A DNA stretch of 64,000 nt from Candidatus Polarisedimenticolia bacterium (GCA_036004685.1 DASYRE010000041.1:1-64000); one strand, 5' to 3'; shown: positions 46,035-54,963, counted from the first letter of the stretch. Notes: a model not told the origin generated them from the letters alone. Made by a program: numbers and translations.

Positions 46035-48577
46035 CGCAGCACCTCGGGAAACGGTCCCTTCGGCGCGGCGCTCGAGGCGTTGTCCGTGGCGCGGGCCTCG
46101 GGGGTGGCGGGGTGCGGTGTGTTGGAGAACCGCGAGACTTCCGGAGCGATGACCGATTCGGAGCGCCGGCGCGGCTTCTCGTTGGAAGCGGTGCCGTCTC
46201 CCCCTTCCCAAGGCGGCGCCACGCGGACCGGCTCGGGCCATTCGATCGCCGGAAAAACCTTCGGACCGTAGCGTCGTCCGCCGGCCGCGTCCCCCAAGGC
46301 GCGGAGCACCTTGTCGGGGGTGATTGGGATCTCGTCGACCCGGACGCCCACCGCGTCGTACACGGCATTCGCGACCGCCGGCATCACGGGAAGGAGTGGC
46401 CCCTGTCCCGCTTCCTTCGCGCCGAAGGGGCCGGCCCCGTCGGGATCCTCCACGAGATAGGTGACGACTTCCGGCATCTCCAGCGTGGTGGGACTCTTGT
46501 ATTCCAGCATGGAGGGGAATTTGTGCACCAAGGCGCCGCTGAGATGGCGCGGCAGGCGCCGGTAGATCATCTCTTCCATGAGCGCCTCGCCCAGGGCCAT
46601 GTACACCGAGCCCTCGACCTGGCCCCGGGCCAGGACCGGATTCAGGGCACGGCCGATGTCATGCGCTATCCAGACCTTCTCGACCTCGACCCAGCCGGTT
46701 TCGGGCTGCACGACGACTTGCACGACGGCGGCGGAGTAGGAATAGGCGGGAGAGGGGCCGACGCCTCCCCCTTTGAACTTCGCCGCCGATTCCGGCGGCC
46801 GGTAGGAGCCGACCGTGCCGAGAGTACCGTGCTTCGCCTCGCCCCATTGGACGCCCTCCGCGAAGCTGACGCCACGCTCCGGATCTTCGGCGTCGAGGAT
46901 TCTCCCGCCGGCGAAAACGAGCCGGGAGGCCGGCACTCCGAGCTTCTCCGCGACGGCCGAGGTGATCAGATCCCGGGCGCGCTCCGCCGCCTGCACCGCC
47001 GCGTTGCCCATCATGAGCGTGACGCGGCTCGAATACGAGCCGAGATCCACCGGGCCGAGATCGGTGTCGCCCGTCACCAGGCGGATATCGATCGGGTCGA
47101 TGCCCAGGACCTCGGCGACCAGAAGGGCCAGGACGTCGTCCGATCCCTGGCCGATCTCGGTCGCGCCGCAGAAGGCGGTGACCCGGCCGGAGCGGTCCAG
47201 CTGGAGCTGGACGCCGGAGTGGGGCAGCGAGTTCCAGTAGATCGGCAGCCCGGCGCCGCACAGGTAAGAGGAACACGCGAGCCCCACGCCCCGGCCGAAG
47301 GGAAGACGCCGATGTTTCGACTTCCATCCCGAGCCTTCCACCACCCGATCGAGGCACTCTCCCAGCGAGATGGTGCCGACCCGCAAGTAGTTCGCGGTCA
47401 GGGAGCCGGGACGGACCAGGATCGATTTCCGCAACTCGGCCGGATCCCGGCCGAGGCGCTCCGCGATCTTGTCCATCTGGACTTCCTGGGCGAAGCGCGG
47501 CTGCGGCGTGCCGTGTCCCCGCTTGGGGCCGCAGGGCGGCTTGTTGGTGAAGACCCGGCATCCCCGGAAGCGGTATCGGGGAACTTGATAGGTGACGGTC
47601 TGGAGCGCGCCCGTGTAGAACGTGGAAGCCACGCCGTACGACCCGTAGGCGCCGCCGTCCAGCAGCGTCTGCAGGTCCATGCCCGCGATGCTTCCGTCTT
47701 GGCGCACGCCGGTTCGCAGCTTCATCAGGACCGGATGCCGGCCCCGGTGGGCGTAGAACACCTCCTCCCGGGTGAGACAGAACTTGACGGGCCGGCCGAG
47801 ATCGAGTGCGGCCTTCGCCGCGATGATCTCGTGATGGAACGGGTCGCTCTTGCCGCCGAATCCCCCCCCGTTGGGCGTCGCGACGACCCGAATCCGGGAG
47901 GCCGGGACGCCGAGAACCCGGGCCAGCGCCCGGTGGACGTAATGCGGAGTCTGGGTGGACGAGTAGAGCGCCAGCCTGCCGTCGGCGTCGAGCAGGGCCA
48001 CGCAGGCGTGCTGCTCGATCGCCAGATGGGTGTTTCCCTCGTAGAAGAAGAGATCCTCGAAAAGGTAATCGGCCGAGGCCAAGGCCGCTTCGACGTCCCC
48101 GAACTCCAGCGCCACTTTCTTGTGGACGTTCCCCTCGGCGTAGGCCTGAATCTTCGGCTCCGGGATCGACAGCGACTCCTCCGGCGTGGCGATCGTGGCC
48201 AGGGGCTCGTACTCGACCCGGATCTGATCGATCCCTTCGGAGGCGGTGATCTCGTCGGTGGCGACCACGGCGACGACCGGATCGCCCACGAAGCGGACGC
48301 GATCGAGGCAAAGGGCGTGCTCGTCCTGGCTGACGGGAAGGATGCCGTAGGAAACCGGGAGGTCGGCGCCCGTCAGGATCAGCTTCACGCCCGGCAGCGC
48401 CGCAGCGCCCCGCGCGTCGATCCGCACGATCCGGGCATGGGGGAGCGGGGAGCGCAGGATCTTGCCGAAGAGCATGCGGGGAAAGGCGAGATCGTCGGCG
48501 AAGCGCGTTTGACCGGTGACCTTGGCCCGGGCGTCCACGCGGCGCCGGTGCCGTCCCACTACGCGCGTCGCGCTCAA
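46031..48577 (-). CDS. hcrA: Molybdenum hydroxylase large, molybdopterin-binding subunit
   Basis: 848 aa from a TTG at 48577 that overlaps the stop of the [2Fe-2S] gene (TTGA), giving coupled translation; GTG 48559 is an alternative. Aldehyde oxidase/xanthine dehydrogenase fold. Mo-site and cofactor blocks: VKVTGQ-type start RAKVTGQTRFADDL, NGGGFGGKSDPFHHEIIAAKAALDLGRPVK, TNKPPCGPKRGHGTPQPRFAQEVQMDKIAERLGRDP, GATEIGQGSDDVLALL, GDTDLGPVDLGSYSSR and GPFGAKEAGQGPLLPVMPAVANAVYDAVG, the last carrying the catalytic Glu. The CGPKRGHG form fits the CoA-thioester reductase branch. An unusual 60-residue hydrophilic C-terminal extension is present. Confidence 0.88.
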   Translation of the reverse strand: MSATRVVGRHRRRVDARAKVTGQTRFADDLAFPRMLFGKILRSPLPHARIVRIDARGAAALPGVKLILTGADLPVSYGILPVSQDEHALCLDRVRFVGDPVVAVVATDEITASEGIDQIRVEYEPLATIATPEESLSIPEPKIQAYAEGNVHKKVALEFGDVEAALASADYLFEDLFFYEGNTHLAIEQHACVALLDADGRLALYSSTQTPHYVHRALARVLGVPASRIRVVATPNGGGFGGKSDPFHHEIIAAKAALDLGRPVKFCLTREEVFYAHRGRHPVLMKLRTGVRQDGSIAGMDLQTLLDGGAYGSYGVASTFYTGALQTVTYQVPRYRFRGCRVFTNKPPCGPKRGHGTPQPRFAQEVQMDKIAERLGRDPAELRKSILVRPGSLTANYLRVGTISLGECLDRVVEGSGWKSKHRRLPFGRGVGLACSSYLCGAGLPIYWNSLPHSGVQLQLDRSGRVTAFCGATEIGQGSDDVLALLVAEVLGIDPIDIRLVTGDTDLGPVDLGSYSSRVTLMMGNAAVQAAERARDLITSAVAEKLGVPASRLVFAGGRILDAEDPERGVSFAEGVQWGEAKHGTLGTVGSYRPPESAAKFKGGGVGPSPAYSYSAAVVQVVVQPETGWVEVEKVWIAHDIGRALNPVLARGQVEGSVYMALGEALMEEMIYRRLPRHLSGALVHKFPSMLEYKSPTTLEMPEVVTYLVEDPDGAGPFGAKEAGQGPLLPVMPAVANAVYDAVGVRVDEIPITPDKVLRALGDAAGGRRYGPKVFPAIEWPEPVRVAPPWEGGDGTASNEKPRRRSESVIAPEVSRFSNTPHPATPEARATDNASSAAPKGPFPEVLR

Positions 48578-49125
48578 CGGGGCTCCTCCCCGGCGGGCGC
48601 AGGGCCGGCCGCCGCGGAGCGCTCCCGGCGGAGCCGGCGGGCGGCCTGCTCCACCGCCTCGAAGATCTGAAGGTAGCCGGTGCACCGGCAGAGCACTCCC
48701 GAAAGAGCCTCCCGGATCTCTTCGCGCGTGGGATCGGGGCGCGCCTCCAGCAGCGCCTTCGCCGTGAGCAGCATGGCGGGCGTGCAATAACCGCATTGGG
48801 CGGCGCCGAGATCCGCGAACGCCTCCTGCAGGGGATCGAGCGCGGCGCCGCGTGCCAGGCCTTCCACCGTCTCGACCGAGGCGCCGTCGCATTCCGCCGC
48901 CAGGATCAGGCAGGAGAGAATGGGCCTGCCGTCGACCAGGACCCCGCAGGCGCCGCACTCCCCGAGCTCGCAGCCGTGCTTCGTCCCCGGGAGGCCCAAG
49001 TCCTCCCGCAGAACCTCCAGCAGCGTCTTGTAGGTTTCAAAGCGCGCGTCGAACGGCTCGCCGTTGACCTTCAGGCGGATCACGCTCCAGGCGTCCCGGG
49101 AGCGCTCCGGTCCGGAATCGCTCAT
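48574..49125 (-). CDS. hcrC: Molybdenum hydroxylase [2Fe-2S] subunit
   Basis: 183 aa. N-terminal ferredoxin domain with HGCELGECGACGVLVDGRPILSC (plant-type [2Fe-2S], about 50-72) and C-terminal helical domain with AAQCGYCTPAMLLTAKALL and GVLCRCTGYLQIFEAVEQA (second [2Fe-2S], about 107-155). It passes electrons between the Mo site and the FAD subunit. It overlaps tetR by 4 bases upstream and the large subunit downstream. A 15-residue N-terminal extension precedes the usual start of the fold. Confidence 0.92.
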   Translation of the reverse strand: MSDSGPERSRDAWSVIRLKVNGEPFDARFETYKTLLEVLREDLGLPGTKHGCELGECGACGVLVDGRPILSCLILAAECDGASVETVEGLARGAALDPLQEAFADLGAAQCGYCTPAMLLTAKALLEARPDPTREEIREALSGVLCRCTGYLQIFEAVEQAARRLRRERSAAAGPAPAGEEPR

Positions 49126-49730
49126 CGGATCTCCTGCCGGCGCCGCGGAAGAAGACCGCGCACCAGGTATCCCGCGAAGCAGTCGGCGACCTCCGCCGGT
49201 GTGCGCTCGCGCCGCGAGTCGTACCAGCGCGCCGACCAGTTCACCGCTCCCAGGATCGCCCGGGCGGCGAGCGCGGGGTCCGCCGTCTCGAGCGTGTTCT
49301 CCCGGACTCCCTCCTCGATGATCCGCCGCAGCGCCCGCTCGTAACGGTCCCGTTTCAGGATGATCCGCGCGCGCTTCCTCGGCGGGACGGCGTCGATCTC
49401 GAGGTGGGCGACGGCGCCGGCCAAATCGTCGAGCATGCAGAGGACCTGCGAGCGGATGACGCGCTCAAGCCGGTCGGGCGCCCGGGTCCCCTGGCGCCGG
49501 GCGCGGGCGACCTCCGCCAGCATCCGATCCAGCGAATGGTCCTGGCAGAAGGCGAGGAGATCGTCCTTGCCGTGGAAATAGTAATAGAGGTTCGCCGGAC
49601 TCAGCCCCGCCTCGCGGGCGATCTCCCGCATCCCGGTCCGGGCGAAGCCGTGGCTCCGGAAGGCCCGTCCCGCGGCGCGGAGAATCGCGAGCCGGCGCTC
49701 CATGAGGCGCCGGGGCGGACGGCCCGCCAT
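49122..49730 (-). CDS. TetR-family regulator of the molybdenum hydroxylase operon
   Basis: 202 aa from ATG 49730. The N-terminal HTH is RRLAILRAAGRAFRSHGFARTGMREIAREAGLSPANLYYYFHGKDDLL (about 10-57). A longer frame starts with an ATG at 49802, but that codon lies in the centre of a 16-bp palindrome, so the shorter start is preferred. The C-terminal helical ligand domain is divergent. First gene of the hcr-like operon, overlapping it by 4 bases, which suggests effector-responsive control of aromatic-CoA metabolism; the effector is inference. Confidence 0.85.
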   Translation of the reverse strand: MAGRPPRRLMERRLAILRAAGRAFRSHGFARTGMREIAREAGLSPANLYYYFHGKDDLLAFCQDHSLDRMLAEVARARRQGTRAPDRLERVIRSQVLCMLDDLAGAVAHLEIDAVPPRKRARIILKRDRYERALRRIIEEGVRENTLETADPALAARAILGAVNWSARWYDSRRERTPAEVADCFAGYLVRGLLPRRRQEIR

Positions 49731-49770
49731 CCGACGCGACGGGAGCCGTCCGGAGGACGGCGCGGAAACC

Positions 49771-49809
49771 AGTTTTGAACGAGTGTTCGAAATTGGAACC
49801 ATGGTTCCA
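49771..49809. promoter_or_regulatory. Two TetR operator candidates
   Basis: A GAAC-N4-GTTC site (49777-49788, within GAACGAGTGTTC) and a perfect 16-bp palindrome (49794-49809, TGGAACCATGGTTCCA) are 5 bases apart, just upstream of tetR and in the space shared with the divergent DUF6687-like gene. Confidence 0.5.
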
Positions 49810-49855
49810 TTTTGGCGTCCGCTCCGGAATCTGTCAAGCGTTCCGCCGGACAGGG

Positions 49856-49885
49856 TTGCCGAGGCCCCGGCGCCCTCCTTATAAT
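49856..49885 (+). promoter_or_regulatory. Promoter of the DUF6687-like gene
   Basis: TTGCCG (49856-49861), 18-base spacer, perfect TATAAT (49880-49885). The ATG is at 49895, so the leader is very short or absent. Confidence 0.65.
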
Positions 49886-49894
49886 CACGGGCCC

Positions 49895-50854
49895 ATGGAA
49901 CGGACATTCTGCTTCTATCACGCGGGCCTCGACCCGGAGACGACTCTTCTCGTGGACGGACTAGCGCCCCGCTGCCCGACGCTGAGCCACTGGCCCGGAA
50001 ACCGGACCCCGGCGAAATATCGGGCCGACACCAGCACCGAGATGGCGCTGCTCCTGGCCGGAGATCCCCAGCGCGAGGAATTCCTGACGCCGGTGCGGAC
50101 GGTCTCGAACAACCACCTCGACACCGACGGCCTGCTCTCCGCCTGGGCCGTCCTGCATCCCGCGGAGGCGATGCGCCACAAGCGGTTTCTCGTCGACGCG
50201 GCGCGCGCGGGGGACTTCGGGACCTTCACCTCCTCCGACGCGGTGAAGTTCGATCTTCTGGTGACCGCGTGGGGGGATCCGGAGCGCTCCCCCCTGGGCC
50301 GGCAGTTGAAGGAGGTGGACGAGGAGGAGCGCCAGAAGATCGCCTACGAGGATCTCCTCCCCCGGCTGCCCGATCTCTTCTACAAGGTCGATACGCACCG
50401 CCGGCTTTGGGAGGACGAATTCGAGGCCATCGTGCATTCCTTTCAGCGCGTGCGGGACGGGGCTGCGGTGATCCGCGAGTATCCCGCCTCACGCCTCTCG
50501 GTCCTGGAGACGGAGGAGGACCTGGCGCCGATGGCGCGGTTCGACTCGTGCCGCTTTCATCGGGTCCTGACCGCGCACCGGGACGGGAGAGGCTACTGCT
50601 ACCAGCTCGAGCATCACATCTTCTCCTGGTTCGATACGGTCACGCCCCCCAAGGGGGATCGATTGGACCTTACGTTTCTTGCCCTGCAGCTCGGAGAGAT
50701 CGAGCCGGTCCGGGACGGCGTCTGGACGTACACGGGGAACCACGACCTTTCGGCCCGCCTGTTTCTCGCCGACGCCGAGGGGGACGCGATGGCCAGCGGG
50801 CTTCCTCTGGCGCGCGTCGAGGGGCTGCTCGTCGAATCGCTTCGAGGACGATAG
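49895..50854 (+). CDS. DUF6687-like protein of unknown function
   Basis: 319 aa from ATG 49895. Signature block YRADTSTEMALLLAGDPQREEFLTPVRTVSNNHLDTDGLLSAWAVLHP (about 45-90). Then AARAGDFGTFTSSDAVKF, EIRREYPASRLSVLETEEDLAPMARFDSCRFHR-like strands, YQLEHHIFSWFDTVTPPKGDRLDL and GVWTYTGNHDLSARLFLADAEG. The D/H content (NNHLDTDG, EHHIF) hints at a metal site related to DHH-type or nuclease-like folds, but the family is uncharacterised. Likely leaderless mRNA. Overlaps nothing; the next membrane gene is 6 bases on. Confidence 0.7.
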   Translation: MERTFCFYHAGLDPETTLLVDGLAPRCPTLSHWPGNRTPAKYRADTSTEMALLLAGDPQREEFLTPVRTVSNNHLDTDGLLSAWAVLHPAEAMRHKRFLVDAARAGDFGTFTSSDAVKFDLLVTAWGDPERSPLGRQLKEVDEEERQKIAYEDLLPRLPDLFYKVDTHRRLWEDEFEAIVHSFQRVRDGAAVIREYPASRLSVLETEEDLAPMARFDSCRFHRVLTAHRDGRGYCYQLEHHIFSWFDTVTPPKGDRLDLTFLALQLGEIEPVRDGVWTYTGNHDLSARLFLADAEGDAMASGLPLARVEGLLVESLRGR

Positions 50855-50860
50855 GCTTCG

Positions 50861-51370
50861 ATGCTGGACCGGATTCCGTTCGGACCGATCCTGGTGATTC
50901 TGTCGCTAGTCTCCATGCTTCTGTTTCCGGTGCTCGTGGGGATGGGAGCGGCGGTGTCGCTGAAGGCTCTCGACGTCCCCGCGCACGTCAACTGGGCGAT
51001 TCCGGTGACGCTGCTGGCCATCTTCAGCCATGCCATCATCATGTTCTACTTCATCGGAACAGGATCCCGGATCAAGGAGGTGGTCCGGGAGTTCAAGCTG
51101 GAGGAGGGTCTCTACCGGCGGACCCTGGCTTTCAAGGCGCGGGTCTTCCCTCTTTCCACCCTCACCATGGCGCTGATCATGACGGCTTACGTACTCGGCG
51201 GGGGAGCGCACACGCACTTCCCCTGGACGCCGCCCCTGCTTCACGGCCTGACAGCACTCGCCGCCGCGGTCCTGAACACCGTCCTCTCCCTTCGCGAAGT
51301 GGTCTGCATCAGCGAAAACCTGACGCTCGTGGATGACGTGGACAGGGCGGTCCTGGCGGCGACCCGCTGA
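50861..51370 (+). CDS. Four-helix membrane protein
   Basis: 169 aa, six bases after the previous gene. Four hydrophobic helices at about 8-34 (ILVILSLVSMLLFPVLVGMGAAVS), 46-66 (WAIPVTLLAIFSHAIIMFYFIG), 98-118 (LSTLTMALIMTAYVLGGG) and 127-147 (LLHGLTALAAAVLNTVLSL). Loops hold SRIKEVVREFKLEEGLYRRTLAFKARVFP. His residues in the helices (H61, H121, H130) and AHTHFPW are notable, but no haem or metal motif is established. Probably co-transcribed with the DUF6687-like gene. Confidence 0.65.
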   Translation: MLDRIPFGPILVILSLVSMLLFPVLVGMGAAVSLKALDVPAHVNWAIPVTLLAIFSHAIIMFYFIGTGSRIKEVVREFKLEEGLYRRTLAFKARVFPLSTLTMALIMTAYVLGGGAHTHFPWTPPLLHGLTALAAAVLNTVLSLREVVCISENLTLVDDVDRAVLAATR

Positions 51371-51425
51371 CCGATTCCCCCCGGAAGGACTTGCCGCAGC
51401 GCCGCGCTCGTCGTACTTTTCCTAC

Positions 51426-53069
51426 ATGAAGCCCCGCTCCTGGATCGTCTCCGCGGCAGTCCTGGCGTCCCTGCTGGCCCCGGGGGCGGCTTTGCCCGAA
51501 AACGGGCCACGCCGCGTCGTCGGCGATGAGGTCCTTCGGGACCTGGCTTCGACGGGAGAAGCCCGGGTCCTGATTTCCCTCCGCCCGGAGGCGGGGCGGC
51601 CCGCGGCTCCCGCGGCGGCGGAGCCTCGGCGCCGCGTCGAGGAGCTGATGGCGTCGCTTCCGCCAGGATCCTTTCGGGAGGCCCGGACTCTCGGTTTGGT
51701 GCCGGTGGCCGCCGCGCGGATCACCGAGCAGGCCCTGAGCCGACTGCGGGAGGATCCTCGCGTGTCCCGCATCGACGCGGACGGAAGAATCTTCGGCGCG
51801 CAGAGCGCCCCGCTTGCCCAGGTGGGGGCCGATCGCGTGCAGGCCCTCGGATTCGCCGGCCAGGGGATCGTCGTGGCGGTGCTCGATTCCGGAACGGATC
51901 CGCTGGGGAACGTGGATCTGAGAGCGAGCCTGGACGCCGAAGAGTGCTTTTGCTCCAACGGAGGGGGATGCTGCCCCGATGGCTCTTCGAGGCAATCGGG
52001 CGCCGGATCGGCGGCGAGCGTCACCTCGCACGGTCCCGGAGTGCTCGGGATCATCACCTCCGACGGCGTCGCGGCGCCTCTCGGGGTGGCACCGGCCACC
52101 CACGTCGTCGCCGTCCGGGTCCTGGATGACGGTCTGGTCGGCACGTTTGCAGACGTCCTCGAAGCCCTCGACTGGGTCCTGGAGAACCGCCCCGACGTCC
52201 GTCTCGTCAACCTCAGTCTCGCCGCCGGCCCGTTCGACGCCGACTGCGATCACGTTGGCGCTTTCAATGAAGGCGTGGCCGGCCTCTCGCAGATCCTCCG
52301 GGCGCGGGGCGGGCTCATGATCGCCGCCTCGGGAAATCATTTCAGCGCGACCCGGATGGGCTCGCCCGCCTGCGTCTCGTCGGTGGTCAGCGTGGGCGCC
52401 GTGAGCGCGTCGGACCTCGTCATGAGCTTCAGCGATGCCTCGGCATCGCTGGACCTCCTGGCTCCCGGGGATCGGATCGCGACAACCGGCTCCTTTGGTG
52501 GAATCGCTACCCTGACGGGGACCTCGGCGGCGGCCCCTTTTGTCACCGGAGCCGCCGCGCTGTTGCTCTCGGCGACGCCCGACCTTTCGGCGTCGGAGCT
52601 CGAGTCACGCCTCGAAAGCCGCGGAGCTCCCGTCTTCGATCCGCGCAATGGACGGATCTACCCTCGGCTCGACGCTTACCGAGCTCTCCAGGTCGCCGCG
52701 GAGGTTTCCGTCCACCCCTCGATCCTCTCGGCGAGGAGCCGGGGTAGGGGAATTGCGCTGGTCGCCGAGCCCCACCCGCCTTTTCTCGCCTCCGATCTCG
52801 ATCCTGACTCCTTCACGGTGTCGATAGACGGGGGGCCGCGCCTGCCGGTGAGCGCCAGCGCGGAGCTGGGCGATGCCGATGCGGATGGAGTCCCCGACCT
52901 GACGCTGCACGCCGACCGCCGCCTGCTGCTCTCGCAGATCCCGGCCGGGGGAGCGGCCGCGCTCGTACTGGAAGGGGAGTTCTCCGGCGGGCCCGGGTGC
53001 CGGGGCAGGACGACGATCCGCATTCGGCCGGCCGGCCGGGGCTCAACCGCCTTCGAACCGAAGCCCTGA
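51426..53069 (+). CDS. Secreted subtilisin-like serine protease (S8)
   Basis: 547 aa from ATG 51426. Signal peptide 1-25. I9-like propeptide region (about 40-120, ARVLISLRPEAG and REDPRVSRIDADG). Catalytic Asp in AVLDSGTDP (about 156), His in SVTSHGPGVLGII (about 202), Asn in IAASGNHFSATRM (about 303) and Ser in LTGTSAAAPFVTGAAAL (about 366). An insertion after the Asp reads AEECFCSNGGGCCPDGSSRQSG, a Cys-rich loop typical of one bacterial S8 subset. C-terminal beta domain about 430-540. Extracellular or periplasmic protein degradation. The 3' end overlaps the convergent flavoprotein gene. Confidence 0.92.
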   Translation: MKPRSWIVSAAVLASLLAPGAALPENGPRRVVGDEVLRDLASTGEARVLISLRPEAGRPAAPAAAEPRRRVEELMASLPPGSFREARTLGLVPVAAARITEQALSRLREDPRVSRIDADGRIFGAQSAPLAQVGADRVQALGFAGQGIVVAVLDSGTDPLGNVDLRASLDAEECFCSNGGGCCPDGSSRQSGAGSAASVTSHGPGVLGIITSDGVAAPLGVAPATHVVAVRVLDDGLVGTFADVLEALDWVLENRPDVRLVNLSLAAGPFDADCDHVGAFNEGVAGLSQILRARGGLMIAASGNHFSATRMGSPACVSSVVSVGAVSASDLVMSFSDASASLDLLAPGDRIATTGSFGGIATLTGTSAAAPFVTGAAALLLSATPDLSASELESRLESRGAPVFDPRNGRIYPRLDAYRALQVAAEVSVHPSILSARSRGRGIALVAEPHPPFLASDLDPDSFTVSIDGGPRLPVSASAELGDADADGVPDLTLHADRRLLLSQIPAGGAAALVLEGEFSGGPGCRGRTTIRIRPAGRGSTAFEPKP

Positions 53070-54248
53070 GGATTCGGGGAGCGCGGCCGCCGGCAGCCCC
53101 CGGGTCAGACGGACCACTGCCCGGGCGGCCCGCGGATGCGCGCCGAGCAGACCGACGAAGCGGCGGAAGAAGGGGGGCCGCGCGACCAGCCATCGCAAAG
53201 GGGCGCAAAACGCCAGGCGCGAGCCGGCCAGCCGCCTGATCCGCCTCTCGTAACGTCGCCTCGCCACCGCCGCCCTTTCCGGCGCGAGCATCGCCTGCGC
53301 CGCCCGAGCCGCCGCCTCGCCGCCGAGAAGCGCCAAGGCGAGCCCCTGGCCCGAAAAGGGATCGACCATGCAGGCGGCGTCTCCCGCCAGCAGAATCCCG
53401 GGGGCCGAGGCCCTTCTCATGCCGATCCGGACGGGGAAGGCGGCACACCGCTCCAGAATCGGGCGCCGGCGGCTCAGGAGCTCGCCGATGATCGGATGAG
53501 GCGCGCAGCGGCTCAGGAGCAGGCTCACCGGATCGGCGCCGCGCAGGGCGGCGGGATCGAGCAACGCGCCGAGGCACCATCGATCTCCCTCGACGGGCGC
53601 CAGGCCCGCGTAACCGGCCTCCAGCAGCAGGAGATCGACGCGATCGGGGGCCGCCTCGCCACGGCCGAAATGAACCTGGATCCCGAGCCGTGGAGCAGAC
53701 CGCAGCGATTTCATTCGCGCGGCGGCAGCCACCGTCGAATTCCTTCCGTCGGCCCCCACGATGAGCGAAGCGCGCACGGTGCGGGAAAACCCCGGTCCCT
53801 CGACGACCGCCGTCCGACCGCCGGAGGCGAGCTCCGAGAGGCCCCTGAGACGGACCCCCCGGACGAGCCGCGCGCCGGCCGATTCGGCGGCCGACGCCAG
53901 AACGGCATCCAGCCGGCGGCGGCTCAAGGAGAAGCCGGTCGCGCCTCCCGGAGCCGGAAGGGTCGCCTCGAAAGAGCGCTCTCCGGGGACCGCGACGCGG
54001 GCTCGCCGGATCGGCAGCGCCCCGGCCTCCCGCAGCCGCCCTGCGAGGCCGAGCCTCTCCAGTACGGGAACTCCTTCGGCGCTCAGGAACTCGCCGCAGA
54101 CTTTTCCCTCGTCTTCCGCCCGGGGCTCGACCAGCAACACGTTCCGTCCCCCGCGAGCAAGCATCGCCGCGACGACCGAGCCGGCCGGCCCGCCGCCCGC
54201 CACCAGCACCTCCGTCGAAGCCGGAATCCGGGAGGGGTCCGGCTTCAA
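53043..54248 (-). CDS. FAD-dependent oxidoreductase, geranylgeranyl-reductase-like, in the KS-MT cluster
   Basis: 401 aa from a TTG at 54248 overlapping the methyltransferase stop (TTGA). ASTEVLVAGGGPAGSVVAAMLARGG is the N-terminal FAD motif; GKVCGEFLSAEGVPVL follows, then LIVGADGRNSTVAAAARMKS and APGILLAGDAACMVDPFSGQGLALALLGGEAAAR (about 275-310). This is the FAD monooxygenase/GGR fold. With the ketosynthase and methyltransferase just upstream it probably oxidises or hydroxylates the product of that pathway. Paralogous in fold to 5369-6598. Its stop overlaps the subtilase 3' end. Confidence 0.85.
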   Translation of the reverse strand: MKPDPSRIPASTEVLVAGGGPAGSVVAAMLARGGRNVLLVEPRAEDEGKVCGEFLSAEGVPVLERLGLAGRLREAGALPIRRARVAVPGERSFEATLPAPGGATGFSLSRRRLDAVLASAAESAGARLVRGVRLRGLSELASGGRTAVVEGPGFSRTVRASLIVGADGRNSTVAAAARMKSLRSAPRLGIQVHFGRGEAAPDRVDLLLLEAGYAGLAPVEGDRWCLGALLDPAALRGADPVSLLLSRCAPHPIIGELLSRRRPILERCAAFPVRIGMRRASAPGILLAGDAACMVDPFSGQGLALALLGGEAAARAAQAMLAPERAAVARRRYERRIRRLAGSRLAFCAPLRWLVARPPFFRRFVGLLGAHPRAARAVVRLTRGLPAAALPESSGLRFEGG

Positions 54249-54955
54249 GGCGCACCCCGGTCCAGCAACAGGATCCTCAGAGGGAAGACCTTCTGCACGC
54301 GGCCTCGGGTCCAGCCGGCTTCGCGGATCAGCTCCAGCGCCTCCGCCGGGGTCAGAGCCCGGAGGACCGAAAGGGGAGCGTCGTGGAAGGACATCTTGCC
54401 GCGCAGGAAGGTCCTCGAGAAGACGCGCGTGCACCAATACTCCCAGCGTCCGCGGCGGAGATCGCTGACGATCACCTCGACGCGGGCGAGAGGCGAGAGG
54501 GAAGCCAGGAAGCGGGCCGCGTCGGGCGGGGTGATGTGATGCAGGAGGAGGGTGCAAAACACGAAATCAAAGCTGCCGGGAAGGAACGGGAGCGCCAGCG
54601 CGTCTCCCCGGACGAGAGCGGTGGAATCCTCTTCGATCTGGTCCCGGGCGTAATTCAAGACGTCGGGGCTGCGGTCGAGCGCCACGATGCGGGCCGGAAT
54701 GCCGAGGTGCCGGCACAGGGAAGCGAGCGCCCGCGGCAAGTCGGCGCCTCCCGTGCCGACGTCGAGCGCCCGGAGGATGCGCCCGCGTGGCCAGTCCCGC
54801 AGCCGGCGGCGCAAGCGCGAGAGCACCGGCCGCAGCCCGCCCCACCGCCGGTTGACGCTCTGCAGGTCGCGCAGGCTCTCCCGGAGATCCTCGGGGGGAG
54901 GATGCGGCAGGTCCAGGAGCTCGCGGCGGCTGGATCGCTTGGGCGGCCCGAGCAT
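54245..54955 (-). CDS. SAM-dependent methyltransferase
   Basis: 236 aa from ATG 54955. Class I fold: LRALDVGTGGADLPRALASL (SAM motif I, about 63-82), IVALDRSPDVLNYARDQI (motif II, about 92-108), VRGDALALPFLPGSFDFVFCTLLLHHITPP (motifs III-IV) and LSPLARVEVIVSDLRRGRWEYW. A small-molecule O- or C-methyltransferase by context. Between the ketosynthase (8 bases upstream) and the flavoprotein (TTGA overlap), so it is a single operon. Confidence 0.88.
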   Translation of the reverse strand: MLGPPKRSSRRELLDLPHPPPEDLRESLRDLQSVNRRWGGLRPVLSRLRRRLRDWPRGRILRALDVGTGGADLPRALASLCRHLGIPARIVALDRSPDVLNYARDQIEEDSTALVRGDALALPFLPGSFDFVFCTLLLHHITPPDAARFLASLSPLARVEVIVSDLRRGRWEYWCTRVFSRTFLRGKMSFHDAPLSVLRALTPAEALELIREAGWTRGRVQKVFPLRILLLDRGAP

Positions 54956-54963
54956 GGCGCGCC

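Noticed and set aside
46112-48670. 852-codon open frame on the plus strand opposite the molybdenum hydroxylase large subunit
   Set aside because: Composition is that of an antisense of a GC-rich gene; the minus-strand frame has all conserved motifs.
53136-54539. 467-codon plus-strand frame over the flavoprotein
   Set aside because: Shadow of the minus-strand FAD protein, which carries intact GxGxxG and GD motifs.
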